A stretch of 48,771 nt of DNA from assembly GCA_028712695.1 (NCBI GenBank), contig JAQTQZ010000024.1, forward strand, positions 1 to 48,771, read 5' to 3'. The notes beneath the pieces are model-generated. The model did not search any database. It saw nothing but the letters and a program-made list of their open reading frames with translations, and was not told the DNA's origin. Origin of the DNA: Methylovulum sp. Its GTDB lineage: Bacteria > Pseudomonadota > Gammaproteobacteria > Methylococcales > Methylomonadaceae. The position numbers and the translations under genes were made by a program. Of this stretch, positions 39,079 to 48,524 are shown one piece after another; the stretch's first letter is position 1; every line of letters starts with the position of its first letter.

Positions 39079-39350
39079 ATGCCACACTTCAACGGGCTGG
39101 CGACCTTGTTAAACCACCACTTCCACTGGAACAAGGCACGGATGGATTGCCTTGTCGGGATGGTGGTCGCGTTATTTTTTCAAGGAAACCATTACCTGGC
39201 TAAGCTAGCCAAAGCCTTCCCGACAAGGCCAAAGCGGATTCCCATTACCCGCTGATGAAGCGGTTTATCCGTGAGTTCGGCAAAGGGCAGACCGTCAAAT
39301 GCAAAGGCGAACCCCTATATTTGACCTATTGCACTGCTATGGAACCTTAA
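39079..39350 (+). pseudogene. IS4-type transposase relic
   Basis: The frame from 39079 reads LATLLNHHFHWNKARMDCL, VGMVVALFFQGNHYLAKLA, KAFPTRPKR, the N-terminal domain of IS4-family transposases, and stops at 39253-39255. The next family segment, SHYPLMKRFIREFGKG, continues in a different frame from about 39238, so there is a frameshift. The catalytic DDE core is missing, and the remainder runs to a stop at 39348-39350 overlapping the dapD stop. It is a dead remnant. Confidence 0.75.
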
Positions 39351-40165
39351 TCCCTCAACAGCTCATTAATTCCGGTTTTACTGCGCGTCCTTTCATCCAC
39401 TTGTTTGATAATCACTGCGCAATACAAACTATAGTTGCCATCCGCTGAAGGCAGGTTACCGGAAACCACGACAGAACCGGCCGGAATACGTCCGTAACTG
39501 ACTTCGCCGGTCATGCGGTTGAAAATCTTCGTGCTTTGGCCAATGTAAACCCCCATAGAAATCACACAGCCATCTTCAACAATCACTCCTTCGACAATTT
39601 CCGAACGTGCGCCAATAAAACAGTTGTCACCAATAATGGTTGGGTTGGCTTGTAGTGGTTCTAAAACGCCGCCAATACCGACCCCGCCTGACAGATGCAC
39701 GTTTTTACCAATTTGCGCACAGGAACCGACGGTTACCCACGTATCGACCATTGTGCCGCTATCCACATAAGCGCCGATGTTGACATAAGACGGCATCAGG
39801 ATTGCGCCAGGAGCGATGTACGAGCCGTGACGGGCAACGGCATTTGGCACGACGCGCACGCCAGCTTTGGCGAAATCTTCGTCGCTGTAATTGGAGAATT
39901 TGCATTCGACCTTATCGTAATAACGGGTATTGCCGCCGTCCATCATGCGGTTTTCGTTGATACGGAACGACAATAGCACGGCTTTTTTCAACCATTGGTG
40001 GGTTACCCAGTCGCCGTCGATTTTTTCGGCGACCCGTAATGCGCCACTGTCCAATAAACCTAAAGTTTCGGTCACAGCGGTACGGATTTCCGCAGATACG
40101 TTGGTAGGTGTAAGGTCGGCACGTTGTTCAAAAGCGGTGTTAATGATGTTTTCTAGCTGTGTCAT
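39347..40165 (-). CDS. dapD: 2,3,4,5-tetrahydropyridine-2,6-dicarboxylate N-succinyltransferase
   Basis: Succinylates tetrahydrodipicolinate in the lysine and diaminopimelate pathway. 272 residues (E. coli 274). Left-handed beta-helix hexapeptide repeats are visible: [61 protein letters not shown]. The N-terminal helical part has [20 protein letters not shown]. It is preceded by dapC after 11 bases, forming an operon. The 3' end overlaps a transposase relic on the opposite strand. Confidence 0.97.
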   Translation of the reverse strand: MTQLENIINTAFEQRADLTPTNVSAEIRTAVTETLGLLDSGALRVAEKIDGDWVTHQWLKKAVLLSFRINENRMMDGGNTRYYDKVECKFSNYSDEDFAKAGVRVVPNAVARHGSYIAPGAILMPSYVNIGAYVDSGTMVDTWVTVGSCAQIGKNVHLSGGVGIGGVLEPLQANPTIIGDNCFIGARSEIVEGVIVEDGCVISMGVYIGQSTKIFNRMTGEVSYGRIPAGSVVVSGNLPSADGNYSLYCAVIIKQVDERTRSKTGINELLRD

Positions 40166-40176
40166 AATTTTTCTTT

Positions 40177-41379
40177 TTATAAAGTGTTAAGGAAATTTTT
40201 AATCCGGTATGCGGATTTTATGCATTCATCCAACGGGGCAACCAAGGCGACCCTGACGTAGCCCTGCCCAGGGTTTATACCGTTAAATCCGCGCGATAAA
40301 AAGCTGCCCGGCAAGACCGTCAGGTTTCCATGTGCGAACAATTTTTGTGCGAATTCTTGATCATCTATCGGCGTTTTCAGCCAGACATAGAAACTCGCGG
40401 CGGGTTTTTTAACCTCGCAAACTTCGGCGAGTATCGAAATGAACGCCGCGAACTTTTCCCGATATAACCGCCTGTTTTCGACGACATGCGCCTCGTCCCG
40501 CCATGCTTTAATACTGGCATGTTGGGTCGGTAACGGCATGGCGCAGCCGTGATAAGTCCGATATTGAAAATACGGCTGTAAAATAGCGGCATCGCCGGCA
40601 ACAAACCCAGAACGCAACCCTGGCGCATTGGAACGCTTGGACAAACTGTGGAAAACCACGCAGCGTCCAAACGCCTGGTTGCCCATCTGGTAGGCCGTTT
40701 GCAGCAAGCCTACCGGTGGCGTGGCCTCGTCATCATACAATTCGCTATAACACTCATCCGAGGCAATGATGAAATCATATTTTTCAGCCAAATTGAGCAG
40801 CTTTTCATGGTCGGCCTGCCCCATCACCGCACCGCTGGGGTTACCGGGCGAACAAATATAAACCAATTGGCAACGTTGCCAGATAGCTTCCGGCACCGCA
40901 TCAAAATCAGGCAAATAGCCGGTTTCTTCCGTGGTATTCAAAAAATACGGTTCAGCCCCTGCCAGCAAAGCCGCGCCCTCATAAATCTGGTAAAAGGGAT
41001 TGGGCATGATGACCACTGGCTTGGTGGCTGTCGTCGTATCAATGACCGCTTGGGCAAACGAGAACAAAGCCTCGCGTGTGCCATTGACCGGCAAAACTTG
41101 CGTATCAGGGTTAAGCGCCGCCAAAGGGATCTGAAAACGCCCGGACAACCAATCGGTAATCGCCAGCCTTAATTCCAACACGCCTTTAGTGGTTGGATAA
41201 ACGCCCAGACCTGAGCTATGGGCCAATAAGGTTTCTTGGACAAAATGCGGGGTTGGGTGCGCAGGCTCCCCGATGGACAAGGCAATATGCGCCCTATCTT
41301 GCGGAGGAACGATGCCTTGTTTGAGTTTTGCCAATTTCTCAAAAGGATAAGGATGTAAGGTTTTTAAATTTGGGTTCAT
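40177..41379 (-). CDS. dapC: Succinyldiaminopimelate transaminase
   Basis: Aminotransferase of fold type I acting one step after DapD in the succinylase branch of diaminopimelate synthesis. 400 residues. It begins [19 protein letters not shown], usual for DapC, then [15 protein letters not shown]. The coenzyme lysine is in [17 protein letters not shown], with [13 protein letters not shown] and [11 protein letters not shown] as other PLP-site pieces and [21 protein letters not shown] at the end. Pairing with dapD supports DapC over other class I/II aminotransferases. Confidence 0.93.
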   Translation of the reverse strand: MNPNLKTLHPYPFEKLAKLKQGIVPPQDRAHIALSIGEPAHPTPHFVQETLLAHSSGLGVYPTTKGVLELRLAITDWLSGRFQIPLAALNPDTQVLPVNGTREALFSFAQAVIDTTTATKPVVIMPNPFYQIYEGAALLAGAEPYFLNTTEETGYLPDFDAVPEAIWQRCQLVYICSPGNPSGAVMGQADHEKLLNLAEKYDFIIASDECYSELYDDEATPPVGLLQTAYQMGNQAFGRCVVFHSLSKRSNAPGLRSGFVAGDAAILQPYFQYRTYHGCAMPLPTQHASIKAWRDEAHVVENRRLYREKFAAFISILAEVCEVKKPAASFYVWLKTPIDDQEFAQKLFAHGNLTVLPGSFLSRGFNGINPGQGYVRVALVAPLDECIKSAYRIKNFLNTL

Positions 41380-41460
41380 TAATTGAAAGTAGGCTATGGC
41401 GTGCGTGGCGTTTACTCTTCACACGTGAGCGCCACACCCGAAGCTATCAAGGTTAATCGA

Positions 41461-42237
41461 TCAATTGCAGTGAGGCTGCCTGCCAGCCGCCTGAGCCTGT
41501 TGGAACTGCATCATGGCCTGCGGCATACGCTGTTGCAAATCCTGAATTCGGGTGGCGTGGGAAGGATGCGTGGACATAAATTCAATCGGTTGCTGCCCCT
41601 GCGAAGCCTGCTCCATTTTTTGCCATAAGCCAATGCTTTGTCTGGGATCAAATCCGGCTTTTGCCATTAAATCCAAACCAATCATATCGGCTTCACTCTC
41701 TTGGGTGCGGCTAAAAGGCATCAATACGCCATATTGCGCACCTAGACCCAGCAACCCAAGCGTGGCCGGATTCTGCCCCAATGCCGTTTGTTGGATCATG
41801 CCCATGCCTTGCTGCACCGCCATTTGTTGCGACGCCCGCTCATTACTGTGTTTAGCCAAAACGTGCCCCACTTCATGACCAATAACAGCCGCCAGCTGGT
41901 TTTGGTTTCCGCCCACCAGTTGGATTAAGCCAGTATAAACACCGATTTTATTGCCAGGCAAAGCGAAAGCATTGGCTGATTTATCCTGAAACACCACCAC
42001 CTCCCACTGACCGCCGGTTTGCTGGGTTATCGCACCAGCAATACAATTGGCAAGGCGTGTGTATTGTGGGTTCCTGCTGATTGGTTTTTGTTTTTTTAAC
42101 GCACTAAATGACTGCAAACCCATTTGGTCAATTTGCGTTTCAGGCATCATGATAAACTGATTCCTGCCAGTAGGACTGGTGGCACAGGCGCTTAAAAGAC
42201 TAGCGGTTATAAGGGTCGGGAAAATTTTTTTTAACAT
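41461..42237 (-). CDS. M48-family metalloprotease lipoprotein
   Basis: A 258-residue zinc protease of the M48 family (LoiP/YcaL-like), probably anchored to the outer membrane. A lipobox LLSAC places the lipidated Cys at 18. The zinc motif HEVGH is at 121-125, with a third ligand in QESEAD near 180. LPGNKIGVYTGLI before the zinc site and MSTHPSHATRIQDLQQRMP at the end are family hallmarks. Such proteins act in outer membrane protein quality control. It stands next to dapC but with about 80 bases between, and its own ATG. Confidence 0.93.
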   Translation of the reverse strand: MLKKIFPTLITASLLSACATSPTGRNQFIMMPETQIDQMGLQSFSALKKQKPISRNPQYTRLANCIAGAITQQTGGQWEVVVFQDKSANAFALPGNKIGVYTGLIQLVGGNQNQLAAVIGHEVGHVLAKHSNERASQQMAVQQGMGMIQQTALGQNPATLGLLGLGAQYGVLMPFSRTQESEADMIGLDLMAKAGFDPRQSIGLWQKMEQASQGQQPIEFMSTHPSHATRIQDLQQRMPQAMMQFQQAQAAGRQPHCN

Positions 42238-42328
42238 AAGCTTACAATGGGTAAGGACTATAAATAGTCAGCCATTTTAACGTAAGTTTTTAGCAGGAGG
42301 GTAAAAATGTGGCCCTATGGCTCCACAA

Positions 42329-44143
42329 TCACTCCCCATACAAATAAAAACCCGCGTTGACAAAAGCGTTCAACACAAACAAAGACGTCGAAACATCGCT
42401 GCCAACGATAATCCGGCAAGGATGCCGCATTCGATTCCATTCATAAGGCAAAAATGGATGCCCTCTTACACCTTCACCCAAGGCATCGGACATCACTTTC
42501 AGTCCGGTGGCAAGCACACCGTCATCTTTAGCTTCATACTGCAATAAAACCAGCGCCGAAACGGCCATAGCGGCATCGAAAGCATTCAAGGTATGGGTGA
42601 TCAAATCATTTTTACAGTAATCCAAGGCAATTTGGCGGATTGCTTCGATACATCCTTCAGGATCGAGAAGCGTTTTTTCCACATCGCTTAAAGTCAAATA
42701 AACGTCATAAACCCGCCCCGTATAAAAAAGGTATATTTCTGGAAGATAATATTGGAATGCGGATTCATATTTATAGTTGCCGCTTTTAAATGTTTGGTAA
42801 TGGAAAGCGATAAGACGCCGGACTGTTTTTAAATTCCCCCCTTGAAGCGCATCCCACTGTTTTCTGTTCACCAAAATAGATTCCAAAATGTCCATATTAT
42901 GTCCTGGACAGATTTCGTTCCCCGCGACATTTTTTACGACACGGCCATCCGGCTTAGGAAACGACTTGTCAAACCAAATGGGAACGGCCCCTTGGTAATC
43001 TAAAGGTTTAGTGAAATGAATAGTTGGCGGATTTGATGTATAGCCGCTGCCAATTTGATATTCAGTGATTATCTCTATCCAAGGATAATTCAAAAAATTA
43101 CGGCATTCTTCAAGAAGATTGCCATCAACGCTAAGGTTCTTGGCTTTGACGAGATCCAACCATTTTTTTGCAATTGACAGCGCAAAAAAGGTGGTGTCGG
43201 TATCGGGGACGTAATCACCGAACCCCAGGTCTTTTTTTATCGTGCTATTTTTTTTGTTCAACCGGTATGCCTGGGCACCATCCGAGCCTAAAGGCAAGCA
43301 GGTTATTGCAGGATGTCTAATGCCCTTATTCGGGGTCACCAGCCATTCCTGACTGGTGACCACACAAAAATGCAGCAGATTTTCCATAATTTGGACAGTC
43401 TGCTGCAATTCTTCAGGTGTCAGTTTGGATTTTGTCACCCTCGCCAGCAAGTGCTCAAAAAAATTCACATCATAAAACGCCGTGCGATGTACAAACCAAA
43501 AAGGGCGCTGGAACATTTTTTCTGCAATCCCGCGATAAGGCTTGCGGATGTGCTTCAACTTGGCCGGATTGCTATTAATAAAGCAGCGCAACAACGCAAA
43601 CAGCAAAGTGGCGTTCTGGTATTCAAATGCGCCTGCCCCACGCAAAACCTCAAGAAAATTCTCGCCATTCATGTGATCATCGCCAGATAAAATCACTTGC
43701 GCGGCAACCGGAAAATAAGGGGCTTTTTTATCCCGGTTCCAAATACGCAGAATATCCTGCATACAACGCTTGATGACCGAATTGATTTGCTCTTGGCTAG
43801 GGATCGAATGGTAAAGGGGGACGGGCTCCCGTTGCTGAAATTGCGGCTTACCGATGCCATCCAAGAGCTCGGCAACCGGTTTAAAAGTACGGTTAATCCA
43901 ATTGGCATCCCGCCAATGCGCATAATCCGCCTGCATTGCTGCGCGAACCGCCGCCTGATAGGTAAGGACATCTTGCATCGGGATTTGGGGGTGACGGCAA
44001 CCTTTAAGAACTAGGTATTTTAATAACCAATTGCACGCGGACTTTTGATAAAGGTACTTTAAATTTTCACCCGGCCCACTTTTGGGGCGTTCTTCCAAAA
44101 TGGGCGTGTCACAAACATCATAAATATTTGCATAATGGACCAT
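42329..44143 (-). CDS. Conserved-looking protein of unknown function, possible alpha/alpha toroid
   Basis: A 604-residue soluble-looking protein with no signal peptide or membrane helix. I do not recognise a family with certainty. It is helix-rich and has a segment GDYVPDTDTTFFALSIAKKW (PDTDTT at 313-318). This resembles the D-x-D-D/T and helix layout of class II terpene cyclase and other (alpha/alpha)6 toroid proteins. Another such stretch is YESAFQYYLPEIYLFYTGRV. Whether it is an enzyme is an inference. AAGGAAA precedes the ATG at 44143. It is divergent, over 90 bases, from an exported protein gene, and the two may share regulation. Confidence 0.6.
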   Translation of the reverse strand: MVHYANIYDVCDTPILEERPKSGPGENLKYLYQKSACNWLLKYLVLKGCRHPQIPMQDVLTYQAAVRAAMQADYAHWRDANWINRTFKPVAELLDGIGKPQFQQREPVPLYHSIPSQEQINSVIKRCMQDILRIWNRDKKAPYFPVAAQVILSGDDHMNGENFLEVLRGAGAFEYQNATLLFALLRCFINSNPAKLKHIRKPYRGIAEKMFQRPFWFVHRTAFYDVNFFEHLLARVTKSKLTPEELQQTVQIMENLLHFCVVTSQEWLVTPNKGIRHPAITCLPLGSDGAQAYRLNKKNSTIKKDLGFGDYVPDTDTTFFALSIAKKWLDLVKAKNLSVDGNLLEECRNFLNYPWIEIITEYQIGSGYTSNPPTIHFTKPLDYQGAVPIWFDKSFPKPDGRVVKNVAGNEICPGHNMDILESILVNRKQWDALQGGNLKTVRRLIAFHYQTFKSGNYKYESAFQYYLPEIYLFYTGRVYDVYLTLSDVEKTLLDPEGCIEAIRQIALDYCKNDLITHTLNAFDAAMAVSALVLLQYEAKDDGVLATGLKVMSDALGEGVRGHPFLPYEWNRMRHPCRIIVGSDVSTSLFVLNAFVNAGFYLYGE

Positions 44144-44233
44144 GATAATTTCCTTAAATGGCGTCAACTGTAACTATGCGGCATGATCACTGTCGAAATT
44201 TAAATTAACTATAGTTGTTAAAGGCACTAAAAA

Positions 44234-45256
44234 ATGGCCACTAAATTATATAAGGCGTTAATAACCATCACATTTCTCCACACCATAAGCATTTTGTGCC
44301 CAATTACTGCCGTGGCAGCCGAAGTGTTGCCAGATTCAGTCGAAAGCATTGCCACCACGCTCGGCTTTAGCCCTTCCGAAAGATGGCGACTTTACCAAGG
44401 TGAGATAGTGGCTGTGGATCTTCCCGAAACCAGCGATAAAATGCTTGCCCAGATGGTCGCTATGGTCATACCCACAGGTATCGATAAAGTTGCGACACGG
44501 TTGTTGGGCGGAAATATCCTCGAGACCGATAAGGATGTCATCGCATTTGGCCGAATCGATCCGGCACATATTGAAGAAAGCTTAAAAGGCGCCTTATTCA
44601 CAAAAGCGGATAGTGATGAAATCAGCCGGTTGCAAAACGCAGAATTCGCGGACTTTAACCTTTCTTCATCGGAAATCGCCGAACTGAAAGCCGTAGGAAG
44701 CACCACTCCAGACACCCTTGCAAACAGTTACCGAAAGATCCTCGTCGCGCGGGCTAAAGCTTATATCGGCGGCGGATTGGCGGCAATTGGGGCATATCAG
44801 CGTGACGGTAATAAAAAAACCAATGCAGCCGACGATTTAAAAAAAATGGCCGCCGCAATGGTCATCGTGGCTGAACACGACCCGGTTCTTTACCGGGCCT
44901 TCCTAAATTATCCTAAAAACCAACCTGTCGGTATTGACACCGAGTTTTTTTGGCTAAAAAAACGTGCCAATAACCGACCGGTCTTTACCTTGGCGCATCG
45001 GATCATACAATCAAAACCCAACAGCGTGATGATCATGCGCCGCGAGTTTTTTGTCGGACATTCCTTCAATGCCGCGCAAACAGTGTCGGGGCTCTTTCCC
45101 TTGCAGCAGGGCACCATCATTTTTTCCGGCAACCGCACCACTGTCGACCAACTTTCTGGATTTGCCTCAAGTTTGCGGCATAAAATCGGGCGGAACATGA
45201 TGCGGGAGGAAATCGTCAAGCGCTTTAAAAACTTACGCGGGACATTTGCTAAATAG
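44234..45256 (+). CDS. Exported protein of unknown function
   Basis: A 340-residue protein with a clear Sec signal (MATKLYKALITITFLHTISI and further, cleavage near AVAA). The mature part is mixed alpha/beta and ends with FFVGHSFNAAQTVSGLFPLQ, GTIIFSGNRTTVDQLSGFAS, SLRHKIGRNMMREEIVKRF. This conserved-looking end I associate only with uncharacterised proteobacterial proteins. There are no obvious catalytic motifs. The small lysine-rich helix region KKMAAAMVIVAEHDPVLYRAF lies in the middle. AAGG precedes the ATG. It is divergent from the 604-residue protein gene and convergent with the histidine-first exported protein gene. Confidence 0.75.
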   Translation: MATKLYKALITITFLHTISILCPITAVAAEVLPDSVESIATTLGFSPSERWRLYQGEIVAVDLPETSDKMLAQMVAMVIPTGIDKVATRLLGGNILETDKDVIAFGRIDPAHIEESLKGALFTKADSDEISRLQNAEFADFNLSSSEIAELKAVGSTTPDTLANSYRKILVARAKAYIGGGLAAIGAYQRDGNKKTNAADDLKKMAAAMVIVAEHDPVLYRAFLNYPKNQPVGIDTEFFWLKKRANNRPVFTLAHRIIQSKPNSVMIMRREFFVGHSFNAAQTVSGLFPLQQGTIIFSGNRTTVDQLSGFASSLRHKIGRNMMREEIVKRFKNLRGTFAK

Positions 45257-45310
45257 CAAGATTGGCTTTCAAAGCACCATCCAAAGGGCCGGTAAAGCTT
45301 ACAATATGGT

Positions 45311-46054
45311 TTAGTAATGCCATCCTGGTATGCCAAGGTTGGCATCAACATCTGCAGCCGAAGGCCTTACAGTCACGGTAAAGCCTTTACCACAAGAGGG
45401 ATTAAGCGGGTTTTTGATCAGATTACGTTTGACCTGAAGCACCGCAGGATCCCCAATGCCTTCAACACCTTGGGCTTTGCCCAGCACGGCATATTGCGAA
45501 CCATTATCAGGGATCCACAAGTTCACTTTTGGGGCGCGGATGGTGGGTGCCGAGAAAATACAAATATCGGCAATGGCCACTTCAATACTCAAAGCGGTCG
45601 CGCATGATGAGGGATTAAAGTTTGGAGCGACGAACTGGAACGGCACACGACCTTGCAAGTTGGCCTGCAACGTGCCGTCAGTGCCCCAAAAACCAATGCT
45701 ATTGCCCAAAGCATCATGCTTTTCATCCTGATGTTGGAAAATATTCTTGTTCTGTATCAAATCAACCTGCCCTGCATATAAGCTTTGGTCGATAATTTCG
45801 CTTAGATCAGCAATAGAGTGGCCATCGGAAGCGATCAATTCGGGATTTTGGGTCGGGAACATCACGCTTTGCGCATGGATGGGCCTTTCTTTAGCTTCGC
45901 AACCATGGGAAATGGTAAGGGCATTGTCAAGTCCGGTGCCCTCTTTCATTATCGGCACTTGAATTTCAGTATGCGCAACAGCCTGCTGAGCTGTTAAAAA
46001 AAGGCATACGGACATGGCACCGTACATTGGGTTCTTAAATAATTTTATTTTCAT
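45311..46054 (-). CDS. Exported protein with predicted N-terminal histidine (YcnI/DUF1775-like, possible copper protein)
   Basis: A 247-residue protein with a signal peptide and predicted cleavage AVA|HTE, making His28 the first mature residue, as in copper proteins with a histidine brace. NALTISHGCEAKERPIHAQS resembles the HGC segment of DUF1775/YcnI domains, some of which bind copper. Further on are PTQNPELIASDGHSIADLSE, NIFQHQDEKHDALGNSIGFW and PEL/PSC cysteine-bearing strands. The family assignment and copper binding are inferences, attractive because methanotrophs export many copper proteins. AGGAGG is the ribosome site. A long upstream region with two palindromes separates it from a sigma-54 activator. 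Confidence 0.6.
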   Translation of the reverse strand: MKIKLFKNPMYGAMSVCLFLTAQQAVAHTEIQVPIMKEGTGLDNALTISHGCEAKERPIHAQSVMFPTQNPELIASDGHSIADLSEIIDQSLYAGQVDLIQNKNIFQHQDEKHDALGNSIGFWGTDGTLQANLQGRVPFQFVAPNFNPSSCATALSIEVAIADICIFSAPTIRAPKVNLWIPDNGSQYAVLGKAQGVEGIGDPAVLQVKRNLIKNPLNPSCGKGFTVTVRPSAADVDANLGIPGWHY

Positions 46055-46601
46055 TGGCAGTCCTCCTTCAGGACGGTTAAGCGTGTTTTGTGTTGTTGAC
46101 GGGGTAGATTTTATCGTCGAAAAAGCTTGAAGATTATAGCCAGCAGTAGACCGACGAGCACCAATATAACAAAACCCGCTACAAAATAGGACTAACATTA
46201 TTTAAATAGCAGTATAAATAGCAGCCGTTAAATTGTTCAGATTGAAACGCTCCATACCAGCAGAGGCTCACGATAGGCATCTTGCCTATAACCTTATCCA
46301 GTTTGCAATAATAATGTATTCAAATTAAAAACCAGTAGCTTAAACTCAATTTGCCGCCGGTCAATGTTTGCAGAAACGTAAGTAAATTTACTTTTTCCAG
46401 CTCCGTTAAGATGCAAGAAAAACTTTAGGTGCGTTTAATGTAATCCTCATATCTTAGCGGCAACCAAAACCATGCAAAATTTATATTTACCACATAACCC
46501 GTTGTTTTATTGGTCAATAGATGTTTAATTTATGAAGATTGCTTTATTGCCATTGTTTCATGTATTGTCTCAATGACACAGCAATGGGTTTCAATGAGAC
46601 A
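46055..46601. promoter_or_regulatory. 547-base divergent regulatory region
   Basis: It lies between the histidine-first exported protein gene (minus) and the sigma-54 activator gene (plus). It contains ATAGGCA-TCT-TGCCTAT at 46273-46289 (perfect 17-base palindrome) and AAGTAAATTTACTT at 46380-46393 (perfect 14-base palindrome). I looked for a TGGCAC-N5-TTGC sigma-54 promoter on both strands and saw no convincing one. Confidence 0.55.
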
Positions 46602-47936
46602 ATGATGATACATACCGAATTAACCAATTGGATAGCAAATAAGCCAGCGCAGCCTTTATTTATCAACACCCTAAAGCTTGTTGATTCCGCTTGCATCTAT
46701 ATGGTCGATGCCAGGCAGCATATTATTCATTGGAGCTTAGGCTTAGAAAAACTGACGGGGCTTAGCTCCACGCGAGTGATCGGACAGCCCTGCCCTGAAT
46801 CATTGGAAATTACAGCAGCCTACGATAATGATGAACTAACAGTTGAATTATCCGGTGCGGGAGGCAATAAAATTGGGGCAAAAAAACAGACTTGGAGTTT
46901 GCACGACAATAAGGGAAATTTTGGCGGTGGTATTGGCCTCCTTGTGCCAGATATCGAACAAGCAGGCCGCGATTTGCCGACAAAAACAGCCGCGCCATCC
47001 AAACAAAATTTTCATGGCATATTAAGCCGTTCCCCTGCAATGCAAGCGGTGTTCCAGATTATTGAAAATGCAGCGGAAACAGAGGCAACCGTTTTGGTCA
47101 GAGGCGAGAGCGGCGCAGGCAAGGAACTGGTTGCAAAAGCAATCCATAGCCTGAGTGCGCGGCACAACGCCCCTTTTTTGGCAATAAATTGCGCCGCATT
47201 GTCCAGCAGCTTGCTTGAAAGCGAATTGTTCGGCCATGTCCGTGGTGCATTTACCGGCGCGATCAAGGATCATAGCGGCCTGTTCCAACGGGCACATGGC
47301 GGCACCTTATTTCTGGATGAAGTCGCGGAAATGCCGATGGAATTACAAGCCAAACTGCTCAGGGTTATCCAGGAAAGGAACTACATTCCAGTCGGCGGCG
47401 ACCGCTCAATCACGGTGGATGTCCGCATTGTGGCCGCGACCCACCGTTCTTTACGCGAACAGGTAAAGAACGGGCTGTTCCGCGAAGACTTGATGTACCG
47501 GCTACGGGTTGTACCGATTTTTATTCCCCCTTTACGCGAACGTAGGGAAGACGTCAGTTTGTTGTTGTGGCATTTTATCCAGCAACACAATGCCGATAAT
47601 TTCAGGAAAATTGAAAAAATCGACCCTTCGGCGATGCAGGTGCTATTGGATTACCCATGGCCTGGCAATATCAGGGAGCTGCACAATGTCGTGGAATATG
47701 CTTTCGCAGTGGGTCGGGGCACGACATTGCGCCTATCCGAATTACCGCCAGAATTCAGGGAACGGCGCACCCTTACCCCACTACCCCGCCAAAACCTACC
47801 ATTATCAGCAGAGCAACAAGCGACGGCAATCCGCCAAGCATTGGAACAAAGCAATGGCATGATTACCCCAGCGGCACAATTATTGGGTATGAGCCGGGCT
47901 ACTTTTTGGCGCAAACGTAAGATTTATGGCGTGTAG
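46602..47936 (+). CDS. Sigma-54-dependent transcriptional activator with PAS-like sensor
   Basis: A 444-residue activator. The N-terminal part (about 15-65, [20 protein letters not shown] then [11 protein letters not shown]) resembles a PAS sensor. The AAA+ domain follows: Walker A GESGAGKE near 167-174, the sigma-54 contact loop GAFTGA at 215-220, Walker [13 protein letters not shown], and [24 protein letters not shown] and [14 protein letters not shown] Fis-type helix-turn-helix ([20 protein letters not shown]) ends it. No receiver domain is present, so a direct ligand or redox signal is likely. Several in-frame starts exist (46560, 46584, 46602); 46602 is chosen without strong evidence. 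Its targets may be the neighbouring exported protein genes (inference). Confidence 0.9.
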   Translation: MMIHTELTNWIANKPAQPLFINTLKLVDSACIYMVDARQHIIHWSLGLEKLTGLSSTRVIGQPCPESLEITAAYDNDELTVELSGAGGNKIGAKKQTWSLHDNKGNFGGGIGLLVPDIEQAGRDLPTKTAAPSKQNFHGILSRSPAMQAVFQIIENAAETEATVLVRGESGAGKELVAKAIHSLSARHNAPFLAINCAALSSSLLESELFGHVRGAFTGAIKDHSGLFQRAHGGTLFLDEVAEMPMELQAKLLRVIQERNYIPVGGDRSITVDVRIVAATHRSLREQVKNGLFREDLMYRLRVVPIFIPPLRERREDVSLLLWHFIQQHNADNFRKIEKIDPSAMQVLLDYPWPGNIRELHNVVEYAFAVGRGTTLRLSELPPEFRERRTLTPLPRQNLPLSAEQQATAIRQALEQSNGMITPAAQLLGMSRATFWRKRKIYGV

Positions 47937-47991
47937 CATCCAGCAGACCCTATCGCCCTGCCCTTTGGGCTTAGCCCCACCAACATTATTG

Positions 47992-48504
47992 TTAGTGGGT
48001 TGGCGTCACCCAACCACTTGGTGACGTGTTTACCGGATCGCGGGAATTACGCCCTGGCGCTCGCCCATCAGGGTCTCTGTATTGCCTTGGCCTATCACCA
48101 GGCCTGCCCCTGAAATGTAGGGGTTGCCTAATATAGACGGGTGGTGAGTTAATTATGGGGGGCTGTCGGACAGCTTCGGCCAGTGCTTCTTGTGCTTCCG
48201 CGCTACGTTTTAAAGCATCAATTGTCGCCTGTTTATCTAATGCGTCTTGGCGTTCTTTTTTTGCTTTCTGTTCAGCCACCTCACGAGCCGCCAATTCGCT
48301 TTTCCATGTGCTTAGGCGTTGCTCCGCTTCAGCAACTTTGTCGGCCGGTGTCTGTTGAATAGCATCCAATAACTGCTGCTTAGTTGCGTCCGGTGGGCAG
48401 GGTACGGACTGATAAACTATTTTTTCTGTCAAATTACATTTGAAAACCTCGGCATTAGCCGAGGTAACTAAAGCCATCAGGAAAACAATCATTATCTTGT
48501 ACAT
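47992..48504 (-). CDS. DUF4124-containing exported protein
   Basis: A 170-residue protein with a signal peptide (MYKIMIVFLMALVTSANA). The DUF4124 segment EVFKCNLTEKIVYQSVPCP carries two cysteines. It is followed by a charged coiled-coil-like stretch (about 50-110) and a Pro/Arg-rich tail. The function of DUF4124 is unknown; it is common in proteobacterial envelope proteins. The ATG at 48504 follows AGGTG. It lies 20 bases after the stop of the truncated gene at the window edge, so they may be cotranscribed. Confidence 0.8.
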   Translation of the reverse strand: MYKIMIVFLMALVTSANAEVFKCNLTEKIVYQSVPCPPDATKQQLLDAIQQTPADKVAEAEQRLSTWKSELAAREVAEQKAKKERQDALDKQATIDALKRSAEAQEALAEAVRQPPIINSPPVYIRQPLHFRGRPGDRPRQYRDPDGRAPGRNSRDPVNTSPSGWVTPTH

Positions 48505-48524
48505 AGCACACCTCAATTGCCAAA

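Noticed and set aside
46055-46601. Sigma-54 promoter in front of the activator or exported-protein gene
   Set aside because: No GG-N10-GC arrangement with the surrounding consensus was convincing on either strand.
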